This document shows positions 43,799-53,334 of a DNA stretch of 64,000 nt, in pieces (the stretch's first letter is position 1; each line of letters starts with the position of its first letter). Location: contig NC_058190.1 in assembly GCF_907165205.1 (NCBI RefSeq), forward strand, positions 13,648,001 to 13,712,000, written 5' to 3'. Under the pieces are notes generated by a model. The model was not told the origin of the DNA. It saw nothing but the letters and a program-made list of their open reading frames with translations, and made no database searches. The DNA is from Coccinella septempunctata. Taxonomy: Eukaryota > Arthropoda > Insecta > Coleoptera > Coccinellidae. The position numbers and the translations under genes are program-made.

Positions 43799-43922
43799 AG
43801 TAATGGTTGGTGGATGGTGTTTTGACTATATTTCTCATCAAAAGTGAAATTGTTTAAAACTAATATTCTTTAATCTTTGGAAGGTTGTAGTGCTGTAATA
43901 TATTTTTTAATATTTTTAATAT

Positions 43923-46900
43923 ATATATAATAACTCCGCCTGCAGTATCGTCGGGTGGATTGAGTAACTCGATGGTACTGTTGCCGGTCCCAAGCCCGGA
44001 TAAAGGAGGAGGGTTGTAGCAGCAGGCTAGCTCCCTGCTATATGTGAAAAACTCAACTTGCTAAAAAGCCTAAACATCGCCTCGGAAACATGGACGGATT
44101 CACTGGTAAACGACAAAAGCAGAAAAAAAGGATAATGAATATGGGAACATGGAACGTACAGGGAGTAAAACACAAAATCGACATGGTTGTATCAGAAGTG
44201 GAAAAACTTGGAATAGATGTGGTTACTCTCACTGAGACAAAGAAAAAAGGCAGTGGTACAGAACGAATTGGTAAATACCTTCATATTTACAGCGGTGTAC
44301 CGAAAGAAGAACGAGCCAAGAGAGGAGTATCCGTTCTATTAAAGGCAACACTTAAGAACAAAGTAACCAACTACGAAATGATCAATGAGAATATATTGAC
44401 GGTAAACATCAGGATTCATCAACACGATCTTACCCTGATTGCGGTATACGCTCCTTCCGATGATGAATCTATCGCTAACAAGGATTCATTTTTCGAGATC
44501 CTCAATGAAGTTATCAACAAAATTGGGAATTCAAGAGAAATTATTATGATGGGTGATTTCAACAGCCGAACAGGACGAGTATTCAACAGTGATATTGTAG
44601 GCCCATTCGGAGAAGATCAAATGAACGATAATGGACATAGACTCATACAATTATGTGAAACTAACAACATGAAAATTACCAACGGCTTTTTTCAACATAA
44701 ACATATACATCGGTACACCTGGGAACAACCTACACGTAATCTTAAGTCGATAATCGATTACTTTATCATCAAACAAAATTCAAACATACAGATGAATGAC
44801 GTCAGAGTACTAAGGGGAGCTTTTGGTGGCGGATCAGACCATTTTTTAGTACGGGCCAAAGTATTTTTTCCAGCAAGGCGTCAGGTAAGGAGTAGAGATG
44901 ATGAATTTATTGGCTTACATAAACTGTCACATACCGAATATAATCTCGATAGCTTTATGCACGACAGCACAGTGTTATTATACCAACAACGACTAAATAG
45001 TAAGCTAGTAACAGACATTCAAAAACGAACATTCCGCGAAACCTATGATAATATCATTTCAAGTATACACGAAGCTGCTCAAGAATCGCTAGGAACAAGA
45101 AAACAATATGAAAGCAATAAATTATGGTGGAATGAAAAAATTGCCGATTTAGTAAAACTAAAGAAAGACTTATATCTGAAATGGTTAACAACAAAAAACC
45201 CTAATGATCTCGAACAGTACAGGATAATAAAACGTGAGGCAAGAAAATTAATACAAAAAGAAAAAAATCAGCTTTGGGATAAAAAATGTAATGATGTCAA
45301 TGCTTACATTGGAGGACGGAAAAATGCGGAAGCTTGGAGATTTTTAAAGTCGGTTCGAACATCACATAAAGAAAAAGCCCCTCTGCAGGTAATAAAGACT
45401 GAAGCTTGGGTAAATCACTATAAAAGGTTGCTGACCGAGGACAGACAGGAATATTTGAGCAGATCAACCCCTGAAGAAATATCTATACAGGGTGAAACGA
45501 TTGAAATCACGGAGGATATGGTCAAAAAGGCCATCAAAGGTTTGAAAAATGGGAGAGCTTGTGGACCTGAAGGCATATACACTGAACTCCTTAAGAATGG
45601 AACAGAGAAGTTATTCAGAATGATAACATATATATTCAACTTATGCATTAATGGACATCCTGTACCTGAGCAATGGAAATCGGCCTATATAACATCCATA
45701 TATAAGAAAGGTGATAGAAAACGATGCGAAAACTACAGAGGACTATCAGTAACTAGCACATTCAGTAGACTGTACGGAAAAGTATTACGAGATCTAATAG
45801 AGGAAGAATTTAAGGATGAGGAGGAAGAAGAGCAAAGTGGATTTCGTGCAGGAAGAACATGTAATGATAATATATTCTGCCTCAAGCAGATTATTGAGAA
45901 GAAAACAGGAACTAACAGAGAAGTACACATTACATTCGTAGATTTACACCAAGCCTACGATACAATTCCAACAGAAAAACTTTGGGAAGTACTGAAAAGC
46001 ACAAACATCAACCACACTCTGATTACAGCTCTACAGAATCTATACAATGGTATAAAATCGTGCATAAAAATAGGAAGATATGTTACTGATGAATTCACTG
46101 TCACTAAAGGTTTGAGGCAGGGTTGTTGTATATCACAGACATTGTTCAAAGTATATGTGGCAGCGGCCTTGAAACAATGGAAAAGAAAAGTTCATGGCAT
46201 GGGAATAGAACTTAACAACACAACCCTCTATACCCTGCAGTTTGCCGATGATCAGGCAATAATATCCAATGATAAGGAAGATATGGAATATATGGTACGC
46301 AAACTAATTGAAGAGTACGAGATTTGGGGTTTGAAGGTCAACATTCAAAAAACCAAGTATCTGTGTGTCGGCGGAGAAGCAAGTGATCTCACGATGAATG
46401 ATGGAAAAATAATAACACACTGCCAGAACTACAACTATCTGGGAGTTATTTTTGACTCGACCGGAACGGACAATCATGAAATAGAGAGAAGAATAACCAC
46501 AGCAAAAAAGGCAATATCCTGTCTCAACGGCATATTATGGAATAAAAATATAACTAAAAGAAGAAAGTTCAACATTTATGAAACCTTAGTGAAAAGCAGT
46601 CTATTTTATGGGTCAGAGAATTGGAGACTAACTGAAAAATATAAGAGAAAATTGGAAGCAGTTGAAATGGACGCAATGAGAAGATCGCTCAGGATATCAA
46701 GGAGGGAAAGAATCAGAAATGAGACCGTTAAAGAAATGATGGGTATTGAAGGAACCCTAATGGATGACATCGAGAAAAGACAGCTGATATGGTACGGCCA
46801 CATACAACGTATGTCAGAAACGAGACTCCCAAAGCAAGTAATGAACTGGCAGCCCGCAGAACGTAGGAAGAGAGGAAGACCAAAGACCAGTTGGAAACAG

Positions 46901-47025
46901 GGCGTCGTTAAAGCTATGAGCACAAGAAACTTGCAAGAACTGGACTGGGAAGATAGAAGAAGATGGAGGCAGGGCGTCGGACAACGTCGGAAGACGTTCT
47001 GAACCGGCATATATATATATATATA
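43923..47025 (+). mobile_element. Full-length RTE-like non-LTR retrotransposon with TSD
   Basis: TATTTTTAATAT at 43911-43922 recurs at 47026-47037. The low complexity makes the exact edges uncertain. The 5' UTR contains CGGTCCCAAGCCCGGATAAA and GGAGGAGGGTTGTAGC. The single ORF is followed only 10 bp later by a (TA)n tail, a short simple-repeat 3' end as in RTE elements. It interrupts the Penelope-like element. Confidence 0.85.
44090..47002 (+). CDS. APE endonuclease-reverse transcriptase of RTE-like LINE, intact
   Basis: A 970-aa frame without lesions. N-terminal APE-type endonuclease (about 15-265): MGTWNVQGVKHKID, TLTETKKKGSG, LIAVYAPSDDE, MMGDFNSRTG, IIDYFIIKQ and SDHFLVRAK carry the expected Asn, Glu, Asp-x-Asn, Asp and His residues. 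The RT core (about 470-800) shows GRACGPEGIYTELLKNG, SIYKKGDRKRCENYRGLSV, EEQSGFRAGRTCNDNI, HITFVDLHQAYDTI, KGLRQGCCISQTLFKVY and LQFADDQAIIS (catalytic FADD). The C-terminus has YNYLGVIFDS, YGSENWRL and KRGRPKTSWKQGVVKA. No gag-like ORF1 or RNase H is present, as expected for RTE. The start is the first ATG after the GC-rich 5' UTR. It is likely retrotransposition-competent at the sequence level. Confidence 0.93.
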   Translation: MDGFTGKRQKQKKRIMNMGTWNVQGVKHKIDMVVSEVEKLGIDVVTLTETKKKGSGTERIGKYLHIYSGVPKEERAKRGVSVLLKATLKNKVTNYEMINENILTVNIRIHQHDLTLIAVYAPSDDESIANKDSFFEILNEVINKIGNSREIIMMGDFNSRTGRVFNSDIVGPFGEDQMNDNGHRLIQLCETNNMKITNGFFQHKHIHRYTWEQPTRNLKSIIDYFIIKQNSNIQMNDVRVLRGAFGGGSDHFLVRAKVFFPARRQVRSRDDEFIGLHKLSHTEYNLDSFMHDSTVLLYQQRLNSKLVTDIQKRTFRETYDNIISSIHEAAQESLGTRKQYESNKLWWNEKIADLVKLKKDLYLKWLTTKNPNDLEQYRIIKREARKLIQKEKNQLWDKKCNDVNAYIGGRKNAEAWRFLKSVRTSHKEKAPLQVIKTEAWVNHYKRLLTEDRQEYLSRSTPEEISIQGETIEITEDMVKKAIKGLKNGRACGPEGIYTELLKNGTEKLFRMITYIFNLCINGHPVPEQWKSAYITSIYKKGDRKRCENYRGLSVTSTFSRLYGKVLRDLIEEEFKDEEEEEQSGFRAGRTCNDNIFCLKQIIEKKTGTNREVHITFVDLHQAYDTIPTEKLWEVLKSTNINHTLITALQNLYNGIKSCIKIGRYVTDEFTVTKGLRQGCCISQTLFKVYVAAALKQWKRKVHGMGIELNNTTLYTLQFADDQAIISNDKEDMEYMVRKLIEEYEIWGLKVNIQKTKYLCVGGEASDLTMNDGKIITHCQNYNYLGVIFDSTGTDNHEIERRITTAKKAISCLNGILWNKNITKRRKFNIYETLVKSSLFYGSENWRLTEKYKRKLEAVEMDAMRRSLRISRRERIRNETVKEMMGIEGTLMDDIEKRQLIWYGHIQRMSETRLPKQVMNWQPAERRKRGRPKTSWKQGVVKAMSTRNLQELDWEDRRRWRQGVGQRRKTF

Positions 47026-47510
47026 TATTTTTAATATTCGAAAAACTTTGAAATGCTCGAATAACTGTGATCTGTCGAAATTATATTTGAAGATTTATGT
47101 AACATCATTGTATTTGTATTGTTGCCCAATTGATTGCTTATGTGTGTTATATTGATTTGTGGATTGTTTGTCAAATTCTTTTAGTTTCTACATTACAATG
47201 TTTTAATCATGTTGATGCAGATGGCGCTTGGAAGGGCAGGATTCGGATACCTACCCGGATCACAAACCTTGAGAAAGGAAAAAGCAAAAAAACATTATTC
47301 TATGCTCCAACCTAAAACTTTTTTGTCCGTTCACATGTTCACGTACTTCCGAAAGAAAGAGAAAAATTTCACCAAATGCGTTGCAAAGTTTTAAAATTAA
47401 TGATTATTCTTCCAAAAGTTCATATGTTAAATTAATGAAAATTCGAGGTGGGTACCTGTTTGGTGCTCTTCCGGGTGAACTCTGTAATTTATACTTTGTT
47501 ACATTTTAGC

Positions 47511-47548
47511 CTTGATAAAGGAACAAGTTTTGTGTCCGAAACGTCGGC
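47511..47548 (+). mobile_element. Penelope-type terminal hairpin motif downstream of the split PLE
   Basis: CCTTGATAAAGGAACAAGTT then TTGTGTCCGAAACGTCGG: a GGA-ACAA/TTGT-TCC stem with one bulge precedes CGAAACGTCGG. The hammerhead core would be TTGATAA, which departs from CUGANGA at two positions. It lies where the 3' end of the PLE started at 42578 is expected. Confidence 0.55.
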
Positions 47549-47599
47549 GAAGATTTAAAGTAATTTAACATCCACAATAAAAGTCCAAATTCCCGATAA

Positions 47600-47646
47600 T
47601 TGTTTTTTTTGTTTTTTTTTTGTTTTTTTTTGTTTTTTTTTTTTTT
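47600..47646. repeat. T-rich tract
   Basis: Runs of 8-14 T separated by single G residues. No gene is seen from here to 48060. Confidence 0.85.
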
Positions 47647-48061
47647 GTCATGTTTTAAGTTGTGACTGTAAAACACTGCTCGCGCATCGAACATATACGA
47701 ACATCCACCTTCTTACCAAGCAGAAAAACAAGTAAAAGGTAAATCAGAACTACATTGTTCTATATACACTATATGAAGATCGAGAAACAATATCAACTGA
47801 CCACTGGTTCAGACAAATATGTTTTATGTTTAGTAAAAGTCCTTTGGCTTTCGAAATATTGGAGATTTTCGAAAATTCAAGAAAATTACCCCCATTTGCC
47901 TCTTGTTTTGGAGGCAAGCTCCCAATGAAGGAATTTTTTCAATCTGTTTTTTGGTATTCCTGAAATTCTATCGACTGTAATTTATGATTGTTTGGACGCA
48001 TGCATAGTTTTTTTTTAACAAAATCTAACTTAAATTTTCTGTTTCACTGATTTCTCACATA

Positions 48062-48240
48062 ATATGGAAATATAAAAATGACTGTCAGCTGCGTGTCTAG
48101 CAGGGGAAAGACCGTCAGTCATAGCAAAAATGTATGAGCGCGCTCATGCATTTATACGGCGCGCGGAATTTTCAATGGCCTGACTGACGGTCTTTCCTTC
48201 GCTAGACACGCAGCTGACTTTCATTTTTATATTTCCATAT
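48062..48240. repeat. Foldback with about 60-bp arms
   Basis: ATATGGAAATATAAAAATGA then GTCAGCTGCGTGTCTAGC and GGAAAGACCGTCAGTCA at the left pair with the right arm (48180-48240) with few differences. The short centre is GC-rich with GCGCGC motifs. Confidence 0.87.
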
Positions 48241-48261
48241 ATGTAAGAAATCATATGGAGG

Positions 48262-48580
48262 TGTTTTCATTCGAGATGAAATCACTTGATTTTCAAATTT
48301 TTTTCCCAAGTTCACGCGCTCGAGTGACGTATTTTCCACCCTCCGCCGATCGGCTGACTTCACTATTATGTTTATAATTAACATCAATATTACATATAGA
48401 AAATTTCAGCCGGGATAAAATCACTTGAAATTTTGCATTTTTTCCCAAGTTCCGCCGCCTCCCACGCCCGCACTCAACGCTTCTTGACCAGCTGACGGTC
48501 AGTTTCGTCATTTGCAATGTGACTACAACATACAGTATTAAATTCAGCCGGGATGAAATTCCTTGAAAAAAAAAGCCACT
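48262..48580. repeat. Tandem repeat, three units of about 137 bp
   Basis: GATGAAATCACTTGA (48275), GGATAAAATCACTTGA (48412) and GGATGAAATTCCTTGA (48550) mark successive units with shared TTTTTCCCAAGTTC and CAGCTGAC-like blocks. Similar units in reverse orientation occur at 40560-40870. Confidence 0.7.
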
Positions 48581-48940
48581 GCCTCCCAGACTATAATGTC
48601 CAAAAATTATAGAGTTAGGTATAATCTTTGATAACGTCCTTTGCCGGCAGGTATCATATTTTCCAATTTCCATTCAATACGACAATCTCTGTGCAAACTT
48701 TCGGATGCAAGTTGAGCTATCGGAGGTCCGGAAGCGATCTAGAGGGCCGTGCCATTCTCACAGCCTAGAAATGATAAATATCCGCCAGTGACACACACAT
48801 CACAATGTTCTTTTTACTCTGTAATCTGTGACAATGTTCACGGTTACACGGATGGAGAACCTGTCGCAGTATCTGATAATAAACTGATTTTTTATTAATT
48901 CTAACCTACCGATCTACCAGTAGAGTAAAGGATCCAATTG

Positions 48941-50167
48941 TACACTGTGTGCCATTTTGGTTGAGACTGCACTATATCTCAGCTATTATTAAACATGGAG
49001 ACTTGCTGTTCTCGCGACCCTGGATAACATTTTTGTAAAACTTTTAAAGCCAAAAACAGAAATATTCTAACTACTTTTGTTCCTGAAATACAGGAAGAAA
49101 ACGAATATGTTCACTTTTGGAGTTATTATTTCTCCGGCCCTGTATAAGATAGAAAAAAAATGAGAACTGCTTATAATATATATTTTGACATAGAAGTCAG
49201 TGGCGTAATGAAAAATTTTTTTAGAGCACTGTTTTCAACATTGGGCATAAACTTGGTAATTTTTAAGGCCCGGTTGTTCAGTGCAGGATTAAAGTTAATT
49301 AATTTAGGGATTAATTTTGACACTTCCGTTCAATTCTGTCTTAAATCTCGGCTTAATCCTGCACTGAACAACCGGGTCTAATTGAAACACCCTGTATATT
49401 TTTGGAATTTTTTCTGAATAAATTGATATATCACAACCTAATATTTAATAAATTTTAGCTTCATAAATAGGAAAAATCCATATTCATGTTTGTTTTCAAA
49501 TAGTAGGCCATGAATTCGTTCACACAATTATCACTTTCCTCAAAACGCTATATTGTTTAAACCTATTCATTTAATTATATTTCAAACATTTTTAAATTTA
49601 TGTTGAAGAATGATATTTTAGTTTATGTTTGAAATATATTTAAATAAATAGGTTAAAATCACATGGCGTTTTGAAAAAGTAATAATTTAATGCATGTGAG
49701 GGAATTCATGGCCTACTATTGGAAAAACAAACAAAAATATGGATTTTTCTGATTTTTGAAGCTAATGTTCATTAGAAATTAGGTTGTGAGACATCAATGT
49801 ATTCAGAAAAAAAATTACAATAATTTGACGTTAAAATAACATGGCGTTTTATTTAAAAAATACTAACTTTGTGACCAATCTGTGCTCTAAAAAAAATTCA
49901 ATTATGCTGACTTTAATGTAAAAGCATATATTATACACAGTTTTCATTTTTTTCCATCTTATACAAGGCCTCAGAAATAGGTAATAACATCTCCATTGTA
50001 CATTTTCGTTTTCGCCCTCTATTTCAGGAACAAAAGTAGTTATAATATTTCTATTTGTGGCTTAAAAAGTTTTACAAAAACGTGATACAGAGTCACGAGC
50101 ACCGCATGTATATATCTTTTATAATAGATGAGATACATTGCAGTCCCAACTAAAATGGGACAGTGTA
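48941..50167. mobile_element. 1.2-kb foldback element carrying a PIF-like MITE
   Basis: The left end TACACTGTGTGCCATTTTGG pairs with the right end (inward TACACTGTCCCATTTTAGTT). Matches continue through AACTACTTTTGTTCCTGAAA, the TTATACA(A/G)GGCC block, AAAATCCATATT and AGGCCATGAATTC to a centre near 49590. The left arm is longer because it holds the MITE at 49267. A single related end (CAGTGCATACCATTTTGGGT) lies at 2416. Confidence 0.82.
49267..49378. mobile_element. PIF/Harbinger-like MITE, copy 2, TAA target duplication
   Basis: GGCCCGGTTGTTCAGTGCAG and its inverse (from GACCCGGTTGTTCAGTGCAG) bound a 112-bp unit. TAA occurs at 49264-49266 and 49379-49381. Same family as 16051-16184 (shared AATTCTGTC and CTTAAATCTCGGCTTAATCC). 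Confidence 0.88.
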
Positions 50168-50865
50168 CATATATGTACACAGAAAATTTTGATTGAAGAA
50201 TGCGAAATATATTACCGAATTATTACATTTTTATTTGTTTCTTGAAAATAATAGAAATTGATATGTTCAAATATTAGATATTGGGCCATAGGTATGCATA
50301 AAGAAGTAGTAAATGCTTTCACTTCAGTTTATTGAAAGGAAATTATACATCTTATAAGCAACTGACAAAGATAGTATTATAGTAAAAGCAAATACTCTTC
50401 TTTATGCATACGACTCATTGGCTTTCAGTATCAATTCATACTCATACTTCATGTCTCACTTCAGAGTAAGAATAAGGTTGATCTGTTCCTTTATCAAACT
50501 AGGTAAATTTATATCTGTCGCAGTCTTATCACAATATCAGTCTTATTATAATACGCCTAGGCTTTTTCAATATGACTAGGCGTACTGTAAAACTATCGAA
50601 GTTAATGAAAATCGGACAATATGACTGATTTATTTGAGACGTGTTATAATACGCCTGACGCTTCTTAGTCTTATTGTTCAAGAGAATCTGTACGCGATGT
50701 TTTTAGAATTTGACTGTATAAAATACGTCGTATATTATAATATGACTGGCAGTGTACCAGGCAAATCATAGAAATCGCTTATAGGACAAAAAAAATAAAT
50801 ATTTATAGAATTGGATTATTTATTACAACATTGTCCACTCTTATGACATTTGCTTGAACATTTCA

Positions 50866-52370
50866 TATTCATTCATTCATTCATTGCTGTATCCCGTTGC
50901 CGGGAATGAATCTACAAAAAGACGACAAAAGGGAAAAAACAAAAAGAAAAAAAACAAGAAAGGAAAAAAAAAGGTGCGAACAGACTTATAATTTTTCAGG
51001 GCTAATTGCGACTGTGTGCTCTCCTGTGACTGTAGAGACCCAACCGTGACTTATATATCCTACCACACTCCGGGCATGGATAGTCACCAACCAGATCTGG
51101 CCGCCGCTGTATCCTTCTCGAGTCTCCATTATAACTGTGTACCGAAGACCTCCACTGTGACCTGTCTAACGCTAGTTGTTCCCAGTTATGATTGGCATTA
51201 ACTGATTTTAGGGATTGATGTAGTGTATCCTTAGAACCGCTTCTACTGGCCTCCTGGTTTCCAGGCTCCCTCAGTGAATTCGCCATATAGAGCTATTTTG
51301 GGGAGTCTTGTGTCTTGCATCCTCAGAATGTGGCCGCTCCATCTGAGTCGGGCCCTCGTTACTTGAGTCTCAATTGTTGTACAACTCGCGCGTTGCAAGA
51401 CTTCTGCATTCGAAACTTTGTGGCCGCACTGGGATTCAGGTAATAGCTTTTCTAAAAGTGGAACCAGACGATTAGCCATAATCTTCGAGAGAATTTTACC
51501 GGCCACACTGAGCAACGATATACCCCTGTAGTTGTTGCAATTCGACGTATCGCCTTTGTTCTTATAGAGGTTGATAACTAAAGCGTCTCTGAAGTCTTGT
51601 GGCACATCTCCCTGTTCCCATATCTTGCGGAATAGTGTTAGGAGACTATTGACAATGTCTTCATCCAAGGTCCTGAATATCTCCGCTGGAATGCCGTCTA
51701 GACCAGGTGACTTATCATTTTTCATATTTTTAATCGCACTTATGATTTCCGATATTGAGATTTCGTCATCAAGCGATGTCATCGGACTATACGCGGGGAG
51801 CAGGTCTAAAATGGACAAATCCGAGTCGTTATTTTGATTCAAGACCTGTGAGTAATGCTCCTTCCATCTTTCGAGAATTTTTCTATCATCAATTAGAATA
51901 GCTCCATTAGTATTCTTATTTCTTGACGGACCTCGTTTTATGTTATTAAAACATTTTTGGGCTGCAACATCGCCAGGCTTGTTAATTGCTGTTTTCATCG
52001 TCATCGCTTTGTGTTTTGCCTCCAGAAGGGGTGCGATATGAGTTTCTTTCTCGGCGAACCAGTCTGGGGATTTTCGGGAGCGTTCTGTGCCCAGTATTTC
52101 TTTCGCTGAATTTGTAAGAGATGATTTGAAGCGAAGCCAATGACTCTCAATGTCGTCGTCATAATCCGGTGGTGTTAGGCTACCTTTGACGGCAGCTGTG
52201 AAGCTTTCCTTTGTAGAAGGGTTTTGTAGTTTGGAGATTTGAAGGCGCTCTCTTAGTAACTTTGGCCTGCGTTGGTATTTTGGAAGCATTGAGATCTTCA
52301 TTGTCGAGATTACCAGCCTATGATCAGTCCAGTACTCCAGATCTGCTCTGGGTTTTCATATGGAATTTGA
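50866..52370 (-). pseudogene. LINE with internal RT deletion and C2H2 tail
   Basis: Minus strand. The 352-aa frame (52301-51243) contains the pre-RT and fingers regions: ILERWKEHYSQVLNQ, NMKNDKSPGLDGIPAEIFRT, DFRDALVINLYKNKGDTSNC, NNYRGISLLSVAGKILSKIM. After LPESQCG the frame jumps to VTRARLRWSGHILRMQDTRL, which is normally several hundred residues later, so the palm with the catalytic Asp pair has been removed in-frame. A frameshift then leads to DTLHQSLKSVNANHNWEQLA, LDRSQWRS and CPECGRIYKSRLGLYSHRRA, a C2H2-like finger. The element ends at a GGGATACAGC string and an (ATGA)n tail at 50866-50886, as in L2/CR1-like LINEs. The endonuclease is missing. Confidence 0.87.
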
Positions 52371-52680
52371 AACGTAGGCATTTATTGTTACGACACTGTG
52401 ACTGGTGCTTGGTTTGCAAGAACACTTTTTGAATCCCTGTCCTTCGAATTTTGAAAGTAATAAACCTAAAGCTTCTCTTAAGGAAATTACTTTATCCTCT
52501 GGAATAAGTGGAATATTAATCACTTCATTACTGTGGCAATCAGTCATTTCATCACTCGAAAACCATCGGCTCAATAGTCCATCTATGGTACCAATTTGGT
52601 AAACATCATTGAAGATTTTTACTACCGTTCCTGAGATATTTTTGAAACCCCAGAGATCCTCTATCTACTTTAGGAACTCT
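52371..52680 (-). pseudogene. KRBA2/GINGER-type integrase C-terminal fragment
   Basis: Minus strand reads VDRGSLGFKNISGTVVKIFN, DVYQIGTIDGLLSRWFSSDE, VISLREALGLLLSKFEGQGF, KKCSCK. This resembles the post-integrase region and start of the Cys-rich tail (GQGF.KC.CK) of KRAB-A-domain-containing-2-like proteins, derived from integrase-type (GINGER-like) DNA transposons. The Cys-rich tail is cut by the LINE insertion at about 52370, and the integrase core is absent. Confidence 0.65.
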
Positions 52681-53334
52681 GATTGCTACAGCTTAACCCA
52701 TCTCAATTTCTTATTACTCACGTTCAGCATTTTTTCTTAAGATCTTTTCTTTGGTTCATGACTATTTCTTCATTTTTAAATAGATTGCACAATTAGCCTG
52801 ATAAGCCGTCAGTCGTATTACCATACGGCGAGTATAACCAATCAGAATGCAGAGTACTCGCGCGCTTTTGAATTTTGTCAATAACTAATAATAAGCCTGA
52901 TGAGCATCAGGCGTATTATGATACGCCTCAAATTGTCAGTCAAATTGTCAGATCCTGGATTATTTCGGTGATAGTGCAATATGCCTAGTCGTATTGAAAA
53001 AGCCTAGGCGTATTATAATATTTCTTGATTTCATTTTTAATTGATTTTGTTTCAGAGATTGGGAGTGAAAACCCTAAAAAGTTTATTAAGAAATGCAGAA
53101 TCCTCCCAGAATAAATTTGAATCGACATCTGTATTATAATATGACTGATTTTACAAAAAGACTACGACATATCTACTATATTGTCAGTATCCTTACAAAT
53201 GTAAAGCCTGATGTTCAGTCTTCTCATCATTATTCCTTAATAACTTGGAACTTCCGTGAAAAATACCAAAAATTTATGGTTTTTCATAATCGTTTTGGGT
53301 TTTATGATTTCCAGAAATGCAGAATATATCACTC

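Larger units (their letters stand above)
50552..53012. mobile_element. TIR element TACGCCTAGGC, host of LINE and GINGER-like fragment
   Basis: TACGCCTAGGCTTTTTCAAT at the left pairs with the right end for about 35 bp, and TTATAA flanks both sides (50546-50551 and 53013-53018). Subterminal TATAATACGCCT and AATATGACTG motifs repeat on both sides. The interior contains a KRBA2/GINGER-like coding fragment (52371-52680), a plausible transposase of the element, and a later LINE insertion. AATATGACTGAT strings also appear at 53136 and 56497. Confidence 0.75.

Noticed and set aside
45418..47010. Minus-strand frames across the RTE ORF
   Set aside because: Shadows of the intact plus-strand ORF.
50866..50886. 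ATTC/ATGA microsatellite as an independent repeat
   Set aside because: It is the 3' tail of the adjacent LINE on the minus strand.
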